This document shows, piece by piece, positions 1 through 5,643 of a stretch of DNA of 5,724 nt. The stretch is from positions 1-5,724 of the forward strand of contig JAITVU010000093.1 of NCBI GenBank assembly GCA_031285645.1, read 5' to 3'. The notes under the pieces are model-generated. The model searched no databases. It saw only the letters and a program-made list of their open reading frames with translations, and was not told the DNA's origin. The position numbers and the translations under genes are program-made. Each line of letters opens with the position of its first letter. The stretch's first letter is position 1. Origin of the DNA: Oscillospiraceae bacterium. Lineage in GTDB: Bacteria > Bacillota > Clostridia > Oscillospirales > Ruminococcaceae.

Positions 1-1157
1 CTTGCTGCCATCAGCTCCGCCCAAAACGCGAGGAAAGCTTCTTGGTTTTCGTACTGGTAATTCTTGTTGAGTTGCAACAGATTGAGTTCTTCCGGTCTGA
101 CATCGGTAATATCGCGCACATCGCTGCGTACCGACCACTGGCCACTCAGCAGATAGGGCTTGTAGCCCTCGCCCTGTCCGTCCGTTCCGCCAAACATCCA
201 GCGGATAAACAGCTTAGCTGTGTTTATGTTAGGCGCTCCACCTGTTATCATGACATTGATAGGAATATAAACCCCGCAAAACGGCTCCATGTCGTAATTG
301 TTTTCATGCCGATAACCAATTTCCCGCAGCCGCGTTTTACTCGATATAGCAACCGCGAGGTTGGGGGTACTGCTTCCCGGCGATCCGACAATCTCAACCG
401 CTTCATCGCTGGAATTGACGATAACCACGCCGTTTTCGACAAGACGCCGGATAAAGATTCGTCCCGCCGTTTCACCCTCCGGTACGGCAAGGGGTTCGCC
501 ATACAAAGTCTCGTAGCCCTCTGCCATCAAATCGCTGTTTGCCATCACCGTCATAAGAAACGCAAGGGTTGTCGCTGATTTGGAGGGGTTTGGCATATGT
601 ACCAGCCCGCGCCACTTATCCTCTGTCAACTCCCACCAGTTATGCACAGGCGGCTCGGAATAGTACGCGTCGTTGTACTGAAGAATCGGGCTTTCCCCCG
701 CAAGTGCAAGAAGCTCGTCGTTATTGCCGGGCAGCAACTTATCAGCAATATCGTAGGGAACATATTTGGCGACAATGTTCTTGGGCAAAAATTCATTCGT
801 CATAACCCCGCGTCCATCGGAGATGGTAATCAAATCTACCGTGAAATCCCCCGCTGCGTAATTCGCCGCCAACAGCTCATAAAGCTCCGGTTCGCGGGTA
901 TGGTTTACCTTGACCGTCAGCCCCGGATACTCTTTCTCAAAGGATTCCGCTACATCCATCATGCGGGTGGATGTGCTGTAGACCGTCAGCATCCCTTCCG
1001 TCTTTGCGGCGGCGTAGAGTTGTTCCGGGGTTTCCTCTGCGGCGAGGTTCGCCGTTTCCAGCCACCCGGCCAGCGGATCGGGCTGGGCGGGCGGTTCGGC
1101 GTTGCATCCTATCAGAAGAAGGGAGAGCGTAAGAAGAGTTGCCGCGATCCGTTTCAT
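1..1157 (-). CDS. COG1840-type (AfuA/Fe3+-like) solute-binding lipoprotein, C-terminus cut by window edge
   Basis: This frame is open from ATG 1157-1155 to the window edge: 385 codons without a stop, so probably only a short C-terminal piece is missing. Residues 1-17 form a lipoprotein signal peptide (MKRIAATLLTLSLLLIG) with the lipobox LLIG followed by Cys18, so the mature protein should be lipid-anchored outside the membrane. The block near residues 54-85 (EGMLTVYSTSTRMMDVAESF, then EKEYPG) is the N-terminal signature of ABC binding proteins of the Fe3+/AfuA class. A C-terminal stretch around 295-346 (GVYIPINVMITGGAPN, AKLFIRW, GQWSVRSD) matches the usual late part of that fold. The start overlaps the upstream stop as ATGA and has AAGGAG nine bases upstream. 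The ligand cannot be read from sequence; members of this class bind iron, phosphonates, sugar phosphates or phosphoglycerate, and related proteins such as HptA and PgtC act in sensing. It is last of the four visible genes; a permease may follow to the left. Confidence 0.88.
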   Translation of the reverse strand, partial: MKRIAATLLTLSLLLIGCNAEPPAQPDPLAGWLETANLAAEETPEQLYAAAKTEGMLTVYSTSTRMMDVAESFEKEYPGLTVKVNHTREPELYELLAANYAAGDFTVDLITISDGRGVMTNEFLPKNIVAKYVPYDIADKLLPGNNDELLALAGESPILQYNDAYYSEPPVHNWWELTEDKWRGLVHMPNPSKSATTLAFLMTVMANSDLMAEGYETLYGEPLAVPEGETAGRIFIRRLVENGVVIVNSSDEAVEIVGSPGSSTPNLAVAISSKTRLREIGYRHENNYDMEPFCGVYIPINVMITGGAPNINTAKLFIRWMFGGTDGQGEGYKPYLLSGQWSVRSDVRDITDVRPEELNLLQLNKNYQYENQEAFLAFWAELMAA

Positions 1158-2725
1158 GATACATCGCTCCTTTTTTGCGCGTCATACGCCGCTTGCGCTG
1201 ACTGTACGAGTTGTTCTAAACCCCTATCGTCAAAGCCGTCGACATAGGTTTGCCACGCAGTATCGTCAAAGGGGTCTTTTTCTCCGGTGATAAACGCTTC
1301 GATGTTATTGTCTGTATAGGAATTGATGGCTTCCGCGCCTTCGTCCCGGTACCGGATCAATTCTGTAGGCTGGAATGGTTCGTAGGTGCGGTACGCCCTC
1401 GCGTCAACATAGTGCGGGTCTAAATCATTGGCCGAAAACGTAACGCCGTTGGCGTATTCGGGATACGCGAAAAACGGGCCCAGCTCGGCGAGGTGCTTGT
1501 TCTGCATCTCCCCCCAAAGCTGGTTGACCACCTTCACCGTGGCGGCGTCGCCGTAAAAATCCACGTCAAGGCCGCCCGCTGGATTCCAGTCTACTCCTTC
1601 CTCTCCATACCGCCCGATCAGGAACGCTTCCTCAGACAGCATAAGATCGAACAGTTTGAACACGGCTTCCGGGTTGTCACAACTCGACGTGATAATCCCG
1701 GCTGGTGTGGGAGCTGGCGTCCGCACGGTTGCGTTGTGCGTTCCGTCCGAGCCGACAAGGGGCGCGACATGAACATAATTGTGCGCAACCTCGCGGTTGC
1801 TGGGAAAGATAACGTCGTTGATGAATCGGCTGGTAAAGCCGCCGAGAAGGTTCTCCGGGTCGTTCGCCAACCCCTCCAGCCCTACGTTCCCCAGCTCAAA
1901 CTGGAAGGGGCTGATTAAGCCGTCGCTATAAAGTTCATTCAGATACTGCATGGCTTCGCGCCATTCCGCTGTCACCGGGGCGAACTTGACAGATCCGTCC
2001 TCCACGAACAGGCGGGAATTGGCCGGATCGTTGTAGACAAAGGCGTTGATGATAAAATTATAACACTGCTCACTGGCAACGTCCTTGCTCCCGGCCAAGG
2101 GGATTTCATCCCGCTGGCCGTTGCCGTTGGGGTCGTTGTCCCGAAAGGCGATCAGCGTTTCCCGCAGCTCGTCGGTGGTGCCCGGAACGCTCAGTTTCAG
2201 GGCTTTCAACCACGATTGGTTGATCCACATCACCTGAAAGTTGCTCTGGGAAATGGAGGGATCGAAACCCGGCATATAGTAGATATTGCCGTCCGGGGAA
2301 GTCATGGCCGAACGAAGATCATATGCGGGGAAATGGTCAAAGATCGCGTTCAGATGAACCGACTCTTCCACATAATCATTCAGCGGAAGGATATAGCCGT
2401 CCTCGCCCAGCTCCTGCAACACACGGCTCATACCGTCGGGCGCGTCGCTGCCGAAGATGGAGAAGAAAGCGTCGGTCTGCAACCCGGAAGAAAACACAGA
2501 GCGCAGCCGTTCCGGGGTCTGGATATCGCGGATGATGTTGAACTGAATGGATAGCCCGGTCTGTTCCTCCAGCCAAAGCTTGTAATAGTTCGTATCAATG
2601 CTGCGGATGTAGTCGCTTTCAGGCATGGAGATAACAATTTCCTCACGCGCTTCGGGAGCGCAACCGGGGAGCAAGCCGCACAAAACAATCGCCACAGAGA
2701 GGGCGAACCATTTCAGCCTGATCAT
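1154..2725 (-). CDS. Family-1 (COG1653, LipO/LplA-like) extracellular solute-binding lipoprotein
   Basis: Complete 523-residue protein. Residues 1-21 are a lipoprotein signal peptide ending LLPG before Cys22, so it should be anchored to the outer face of the membrane. The rest reads as a large two-lobe ABC binding protein of the type found in Paenibacillus and Clostridia (LipO/LplA/YtcQ-like, about 500-550 residues), usually linked to oligosaccharide uptake. Residues 198-207 (DPNGNGQRDE, followed by IPL) form the EF-hand-like acidic loop typical of this subgroup, with likely Ca2+ ligands D198, N200, N202, D206 and E207. Other family-like segments are VMWINQSWLKAL near 165-176 and EWREAMQYLNELYSDGLI near 254-271. 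The start shares ATGA with the kinase stop, and GGAGGA lies five bases upstream. The gene directly downstream is a binding protein of a different family, which is unusual. The sugar specificity is unknown, and a sensory rather than transport role is possible. Confidence 0.9.
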   Translation of the reverse strand: MIRLKWFALSVAIVLCGLLPGCAPEAREEIVISMPESDYIRSIDTNYYKLWLEEQTGLSIQFNIIRDIQTPERLRSVFSSGLQTDAFFSIFGSDAPDGMSRVLQELGEDGYILPLNDYVEESVHLNAIFDHFPAYDLRSAMTSPDGNIYYMPGFDPSISQSNFQVMWINQSWLKALKLSVPGTTDELRETLIAFRDNDPNGNGQRDEIPLAGSKDVASEQCYNFIINAFVYNDPANSRLFVEDGSVKFAPVTAEWREAMQYLNELYSDGLISPFQFELGNVGLEGLANDPENLLGGFTSRFINDVIFPSNREVAHNYVHVAPLVGSDGTHNATVRTPAPTPAGIITSSCDNPEAVFKLFDLMLSEEAFLIGRYGEEGVDWNPAGGLDVDFYGDAATVKVVNQLWGEMQNKHLAELGPFFAYPEYANGVTFSANDLDPHYVDARAYRTYEPFQPTELIRYRDEGAEAINSYTDNNIEAFITGEKDPFDDTAWQTYVDGFDDRGLEQLVQSAQAAYDAQKRSDVS

Positions 2726-4383
2726 ACCATTCCTCCCTCTTCGTTTGCGAGCGTCGCCGGGATGGTGACAGAAACCACAAGCCCGCCGCCGCTGCCCTGT
2801 TTGATCGTGAGCTGTCCCGCGTCGCCGTAATAATGATACAGTCGGTTACAGATGTTCCGCAAGGCGATGCTCTCCACGCCCCGCGCGGAATCGGCGTCCA
2901 CGTCCAGCCTTTCCATGAGAGCGGCGAGAGCTTCCGCGCTCATACCGCGCCCATTATCGCTCACGGTAAAGGAAAGGAACCCGTCGCTTAACCCGGCCTT
3001 GACGGAGATAGCAAAGTGAGAAACCGGCTCCTGATAGCCGTAGGCAATCGCGTTTTCAATAATAGGCTGGAGCAGCATTCGGGGCATTCTATAATCTTCG
3101 TCCATCAGCCGGGTATCAAAGTCAAAATCCACATTGAGCTTGCCGTCGTAGCGGTTATTCATGATGTCCACATAGGTTTGCAGAACGCCGTATTCATCCC
3201 ATACGTTAATCTTTTCGTCCTTGTCGTAGGCGTAGCGGAACAGGGAGAGCAGACCTTCCGCAATGGCTTCCGCTTTTTTCGTCTCGCCGTTCCGGGCAAG
3301 AATGCGGATGGTGTTCAGGGTGTTCACGGTAAAGTGCGCGTTAATCTGCTTTTTCAGCGACAGCATAAGGGCGATTTGCCGCTCCACCTCCGCCGCCAGC
3401 AGCGCGTTGTTCTTTTCTTCGATGTGCTGGAGCAGCTCGTTGATTTTGTCCACAAGGCCGTCAAATTCCTGACTTTGCACATGGGGCAGGTTTTCGGCTG
3501 GCGTCTCGGCGTTCAGGGCTTCGATCCCGCCAATCACTTTTACCATTGGCCGGAAGAACTGCTTGTTAAGTGTATCGGAATAGAGCAGCAGCACTAAGCC
3601 GAAGATCGCCGCCGTGATGATCGCAACCAGAGTGAAGGAAGCGAGGGAATCCCGCATATATTGCGGCTCGGCGGTGACGGATATTTCATAGGGGGTAATA
3701 TCTAGTCTGCTGGTGATGATGGGCGCTCTGCTATTATAAAACAAGTCGAGCTGATCCGTGTTGGCCGTGACAACGCCGTCAACTCCCTCGATCTTGATAA
3801 GCAGCGCACCGGACTGGTCATAGCTCTGCATGACCTCCAGTATTTTTTCTTCCTCGATCAGCGTGACAACCGCCCCGGCTCGGCCAGTATCGTAGCCCGC
3901 CAGCTTATCGGCGTATCCGATGTATTTCACACCTTCCAGCTCGACGTTCAAATACGTGGGAAGACTTAGGGTGGGGATCAGATCGTTTAGCAGAGCGCAG
4001 GATTTGTTCCCCAGCTTACCCGCAATGCGGTAATACCCGTCGTCACCGCAGCGGAGAAGGATATCCTCTACAAAATCTGAACTATACGCGCTGCCGCTGG
4101 GCGACATGGAGAGTTTTTCGGCGAGGGAATAGAATAGGCGGTCGTTTCGCTGCATGGCCAACGTTCGCACGTCAGCGCTATTGACAAGGCTATAGGACAG
4201 GCTTTCGGCCTGAGAGAACTCGCCGCCCAGCCGCTCAATAACCTGTTCTGCGGCCAGCGAGATTTGGCTTTCCGTCGCGTCGGCTATGTAGTTTGATATG
4301 ATAGCATAAAAGACCGCCCACACAGCGGCAACCGCCGCAAACAGGATAATCGAGATCGCCCGGATTTTGGCTTTTGTGTTCAT
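2722..4383 (-). CDS. YesM/LytS-class membrane sensor histidine kinase
   Basis: Sensor kinase of 553 residues from the chosen ATG at 4383. A longer reading to 4470 is open but would start inside the regulator gene and add 29 residues before the first membrane helix. Order of parts: TM1 at about 8-30; an extracytoplasmic domain at about 31-248 that reads like a Cache-type sensor and contains Cys112 and Cys129; TM2 at about 249-268; a HAMP-like linker and coiled coil to about 335; the His_kinase dimerisation segment with QINAHFTVNTLNTI, His350 being the predicted phosphoacceptor; and a C-terminal HATPase_c domain with N-box QPIIENAIAYG (Asn444) and DNGRG at 476-480. The H-box differs from the usual QINPHFLYNTL, and the glycine-rich G2 box is reduced to GVESIALRN at 502-510. 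The expected partner is the regulator immediately upstream; the binding protein downstream may serve as a ligand co-sensor. Class assignment is firm; the ligand is unknown. Confidence 0.92.
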   Translation of the reverse strand: MNTKAKIRAISIILFAAVAAVWAVFYAIISNYIADATESQISLAAEQVIERLGGEFSQAESLSYSLVNSADVRTLAMQRNDRLFYSLAEKLSMSPSGSAYSSDFVEDILLRCGDDGYYRIAGKLGNKSCALLNDLIPTLSLPTYLNVELEGVKYIGYADKLAGYDTGRAGAVVTLIEEEKILEVMQSYDQSGALLIKIEGVDGVVTANTDQLDLFYNSRAPIITSRLDITPYEISVTAEPQYMRDSLASFTLVAIITAAIFGLVLLLYSDTLNKQFFRPMVKVIGGIEALNAETPAENLPHVQSQEFDGLVDKINELLQHIEEKNNALLAAEVERQIALMLSLKKQINAHFTVNTLNTIRILARNGETKKAEAIAEGLLSLFRYAYDKDEKINVWDEYGVLQTYVDIMNNRYDGKLNVDFDFDTRLMDEDYRMPRMLLQPIIENAIAYGYQEPVSHFAISVKAGLSDGFLSFTVSDNGRGMSAEALAALMERLDVDADSARGVESIALRNICNRLYHYYGDAGQLTIKQGSGGGLVVSVTIPATLANEEGGMV

Positions 4384-5117
4384 TCGCTGTCCTCCCGGTA
4401 ACCGGAGGGGGATTTCCCGAAATGCTGCTTGAATACCTTGCAAAAATACTGATAGTTCGGATATCCGCAATGAATGGCGATTTCCTTAAACGCTGTGTCG
4501 GTTTCCAGCATCAGGCGGCTGGCTTCCTTCATGCGGAGGTTCGTGACAAAGATGGTGAGGGTGGATTCGTACTGCTTTGCGAACAGGTCACAGATATACG
4601 TCGGATTCATATGGAAGCGTTCGCCCAGCCCCGCCAGCGTATGGTTTTGATTAAAGTGCTCGTTAACATAGGCGATCAGATCATCGAAGCTTTGGGATTG
4701 GGACGCTTCAAACTGCGTCGAGGGCTGCTGATGGTTCTTGGCCGCAAGCTCCCGGCTTAGTTGCTCCAGCACAAGGGCAGCGTTGTCTTCATTGAGCGGC
4801 TTCACGATATAGTCAAGGCCGCGCAGCGCGAAGAAGTCATGACAGGCGGTGAAATCCTCAAAGGCCGAGAGCATGATAAACTCCGCGCCCACATTGGCGT
4901 CCTTGATCCGCCGCACCAGCTCTATGCCGTCTATGACAGGCATCTTCAGGTCGGTGAACACAACGTCCGGTTTTTTCTCCACGATCTCCGCGAACGCCAC
5001 CAGCGGGTTTGTGTTATATCCGATCACCTGAAAGCCGTTCTCTAGCCATGGGATAGAGCGCACCAAGTCTTCCAGAATGATTCTTTCATCGTCAACGAGA
5101 TAGACGGTGGATAGCAT
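4380..5117 (-). CDS. AraC-type response regulator (YesN-like)
   Basis: Complete 245-residue response regulator. The N-terminal receiver (about 1-125) has the acidic pair Asp9/Asp10, phosphoacceptor Asp56 in VVFTDLKMP, Ser84 in IMLSAF and Lys106 in YIVKPL, so all key residues are present. A linker (about 126-143) rich in Gln, Ser and Ala leads to a C-terminal AraC/XylS domain (about 144-245) with two helix-turn-helix motifs; the end, GYPNYQYFCKVFKQHFGKSP, is the family signature. At 245 residues it is a compact form with no middle domain, shorter than the roughly 350-540-residue YesN proteins. The start has AAAGGAG eight bases upstream. It is the first gene of the operon and its stop overlaps the kinase start (ATGA), so the two are a cognate pair by context. 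It probably activates its own operon or nearby transport genes; a phased direct repeat at 5200-5219 is a candidate binding site. Confidence 0.95.
   Translation of the reverse strand: MLSTVYLVDDERIILEDLVRSIPWLENGFQVIGYNTNPLVAFAEIVEKKPDVVFTDLKMPVIDGIELVRRIKDANVGAEFIMLSAFEDFTACHDFFALRGLDYIVKPLNEDNAALVLEQLSRELAAKNHQQPSTQFEASQSQSFDDLIAYVNEHFNQNHTLAGLGERFHMNPTYICDLFAKQYESTLTIFVTNLRMKEASRLMLETDTAFKEIAIHCGYPNYQYFCKVFKQHFGKSPSGYREDSE
4391..4395 (-). promoter_or_regulatory. Ribosome binding site deciding the kinase start
   Basis: The minus strand reads GGAGG here, followed by seven bases and then ATG at 4383-4381. That ATG forms the ATGA overlap with the regulator's stop and places TM1 near residue 8, as expected for this kinase class. 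The upstream in-frame ATG at 4470 lies inside the regulator's AraC domain and would add a non-hydrophobic extension. Confidence 0.85.
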
Positions 5118-5149
5118 AAAGGCGTCTCCTTTCGCAGTAGATTGGAAAG

Positions 5150-5172
5150 ATTATACTAAATCGTATTATACT
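5150..5172 (-). promoter_or_regulatory. Tandem -10 boxes for the minus-strand operon
   Basis: On the minus strand AGTATAAT occurs twice, at 5172-5165 and 5157-5150, exactly 15 bases apart, so there are two perfect TATAAT hexamers upstream of the regulator start at 5117. Neither has a good TTGACA at 16-18 bases; the positions hold sequences like GTGCAT or AAAAGC. A strong -10 with a weak -35 suggests an activator-dependent promoter. Expected transcription starts are around 5158 or 5143, leaving a 5' leader of about 25-40 bases. The assignment is from sequence only. Confidence 0.6.
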
Positions 5173-5199
5173 GCTTTTTAGTGTACTATGCACTTGGCG

Positions 5200-5219
5200 T
5201 GGTGTAAAATTGGGGTAAA
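5200..5219. promoter_or_regulatory. Phased direct repeat, candidate response-regulator operator
   Basis: On the plus strand TGGTGTAAA (5200-5208) and TGGGGTAAA (5211-5219) match at 8 of 9 positions and start 11 bases apart, one helical turn. They lie about 42-61 bases upstream of the start expected from the upstream -10 box, the usual place for an activator. AraC-type regulators commonly bind phased direct repeats. That this regulator binds here is inference. Confidence 0.4.
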
Positions 5220-5234
5220 GCCTTATGCGTAACA

Positions 5235-5285
5235 AAAACAGCCAAGCAAAGGGTTGCCCAAGGCAATCTTTTGTTTGGCTGTTTT
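5235..5285 (+). terminator. 24-bp hairpin with A/T flanks, terminator-like
   Basis: Arms 5235-5258 and 5262-5285 pair over 24 consecutive bases around a three-base loop (CAA). In plus-strand RNA the three non-Watson-Crick positions (5246/5274, 5251/5269, 5253/5267) are G-U pairs; in minus-strand RNA they are A-C mismatches, so the plus orientation folds better. The stem begins with an A-run and ends with TTTTATTT, as in an intrinsic terminator, and the minus strand also has TTTTTGTT after the stem. No plus-strand gene precedes it in the window, so it either insulates the two divergent units or ends a small RNA. Confidence 0.6.
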
Positions 5286-5323
5286 ATTTGAGTGTGCCCA
5301 GATAAAGTGTTACGTTTTTTACG

Positions 5324-5376
5324 TATAATTACTGGCGGTAAAAAAACACTTGATTTATTGGCGGTAAGTAATTATA
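5324..5376. repeat. 10-bp inverted repeat flanking the RHH promoter core
   Basis: TATAATTACT at 5324-5333 and AGTAATTATA at 5367-5376 are perfect inverted copies separated by 33 bases. The right copy runs into the -10 box of the plus-strand promoter, and both flank the GGCGGTAA direct repeats. The set is a plausible operator region, though chance symmetry in A/T-rich DNA is possible. Confidence 0.55.
5333..5367. repeat. TGGCGGTAA direct repeats, candidate RHH operator
   Basis: TGGCGGTAA occurs exactly at 5333-5341 and 5359-5367, 26 bases apart centre to centre. The second copy sits in the spacer between the -35 and -10 boxes of the plus-strand promoter, where a bound protein would block polymerase. 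The gene driven by this promoter encodes a ribbon-helix-helix protein, a class that often represses its own promoter through short repeats. Autoregulation is inference. Confidence 0.5.
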
Positions 5377-5378
5377 AT
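5350..5378 (+). promoter_or_regulatory. Sigma-A-type promoter of the RHH gene
   Basis: TTGATT at 5350-5355 and TATAAT at 5373-5378 are separated by exactly 17 bases. This is the best-matching promoter in the window. Transcription should start near 5385, leaving a short leader with AGGGGGTGA just before the ATG at 5410. Confidence 0.75.
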
Positions 5379-5409
5379 ATAGATATGTTGGCAAGGATAG
5401 GGGGTGACT

Positions 5410-5580
5410 ATGCCCAACAAAAAGAGAGGGCGACCAGCTATCGAAAATCCAAAGACTGTTCGCGTTGACGTTCGGCTCACGAAAGAAGAACTTCAAAAGC
5501 TGGACGAATACTGCGGAAAAAGCGGCGTTTCGCGCCCGCAAGGATTACGCGATGGTATTAATGCTCTCAATAAAAAATGA
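5410..5580 (+). CDS. Small ribbon-helix-helix (CopG/Arc-like) DNA-binding protein
   Basis: A 56-residue protein beginning MPNKKRGRPAIENPK and ending NALNKK. The N-terminal arm is basic and has an AT-hook-like RGRP core at 6-9. A polar beta strand follows at about 17-23 (VRVDVRL), then helix A at about 25-37 (KEELQKLDEYCGK), a turn, and helix B at about 41-54. This is the fold plan of ribbon-helix-helix repressors, which dimerise and read the major groove with the strand. Such short proteins with a GRPxxNPK-like arm are common in Clostridia, often on plasmids and conjugative elements. The start is supported by AGGGGGTGA two bases upstream and by a canonical promoter at 5350-5378. The stop TGA is the first triplet of a 14-bp palindrome. 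No toxin or relaxase partner is visible, so it may be a stand-alone repressor, an antitoxin-like regulator or a mobile-element regulator. The fold is likely; the exact job is unknown. Confidence 0.8.
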   Translation: MPNKKRGRPAIENPKTVRVDVRLTKEELQKLDEYCGKSGVSRPQGLRDGINALNKK

Positions 5581-5626
5581 GGGAAGTGGTGCGCATGTTG
5601 GCACACGTTCTACACCACTTCCCTCA
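5578..5626 (-). terminator. 14-bp palindrome over the RHH stop codon, terminator-like on the minus strand
   Basis: TGAGGGAAGTGGTG at 5578-5591 pairs perfectly with CACCACTTCCCTCA at 5613-5626 around a 21-base loop. On the minus strand the stem is followed directly by TTTTTTATT (complement of the A-run 5572-5577), the layout of an intrinsic terminator. On the plus strand the stem is followed by CACACACG, with no U-tract, so it is not a normal terminator for the RHH gene. It may stabilise that mRNA's 3' end, block minus-strand transcripts arriving from the right, or bind a protein as DNA. Confidence 0.6.
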
Positions 5627-5643
5627 CACACGCGCAATCACCG

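Larger units (their letters stand above)
5118..5409. other. Divergent intergenic control region
   Basis: These 292 bases separate the minus-strand operon from the plus-strand ribbon-helix-helix gene. The stretch is visibly richer in A and T than the operon. It contains, left to right, the operon's ribosome site and tandem -10 boxes, the phased repeat, the 24-bp hairpin, the nested direct and inverted repeats and the plus-strand promoter. I see no convincing protein-coding gene, tRNA or CRISPR repeat in it. Confidence 0.7.

Noticed and set aside
42..578. Plus-strand open frame of 178 codons near the left edge
   Set aside because: It is antisense to the COG1840 lipoprotein, whose conserved C-terminal motifs explain the sequence. 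The product looks random.
597..1247. Long plus-strand open frame (216 codons) over the operon
   Set aside because: It is antisense to the two lipoprotein genes, rich in Arg, Cys and His with no recognisable domain or ribosome site, and the minus strand codes clear lipoproteins here.
3016..3597. Plus-strand open frame of 193 codons opposite the kinase
   Set aside because: The minus strand encodes the conserved kinase core here. The antisense product has no family features and no ribosome site in context.
4384..4470. Longer start for the sensor kinase at 4470
   Set aside because: It would add 29 residues encoded inside the regulator's AraC domain. The ATG at 4383 has GGAGG seven bases upstream and forms the ATGA junction.
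5188..5232. 14-codon plus-strand frame (MHLAWCKIGVKPYA) ending just before the 24-bp hairpin, considered as a leader peptide
   Set aside because: It has no Shine-Dalgarno sequence upstream, no run of regulatory codons, and no gene behind the hairpin that it would attenuate.
5118..5409. CRISPR array, tRNA or insertion-sequence ends in the divergent spacer
   Set aside because: The repeats are only two copies of short motifs, no cloverleaf can be traced, and there is no transposase or flanking target duplication.
5329..5541. 70-codon minus-strand frame opposite the RHH promoter and gene
   Set aside because: It runs antisense through the canonical plus-strand promoter and the RHH fold and has no ribosome site or family features.
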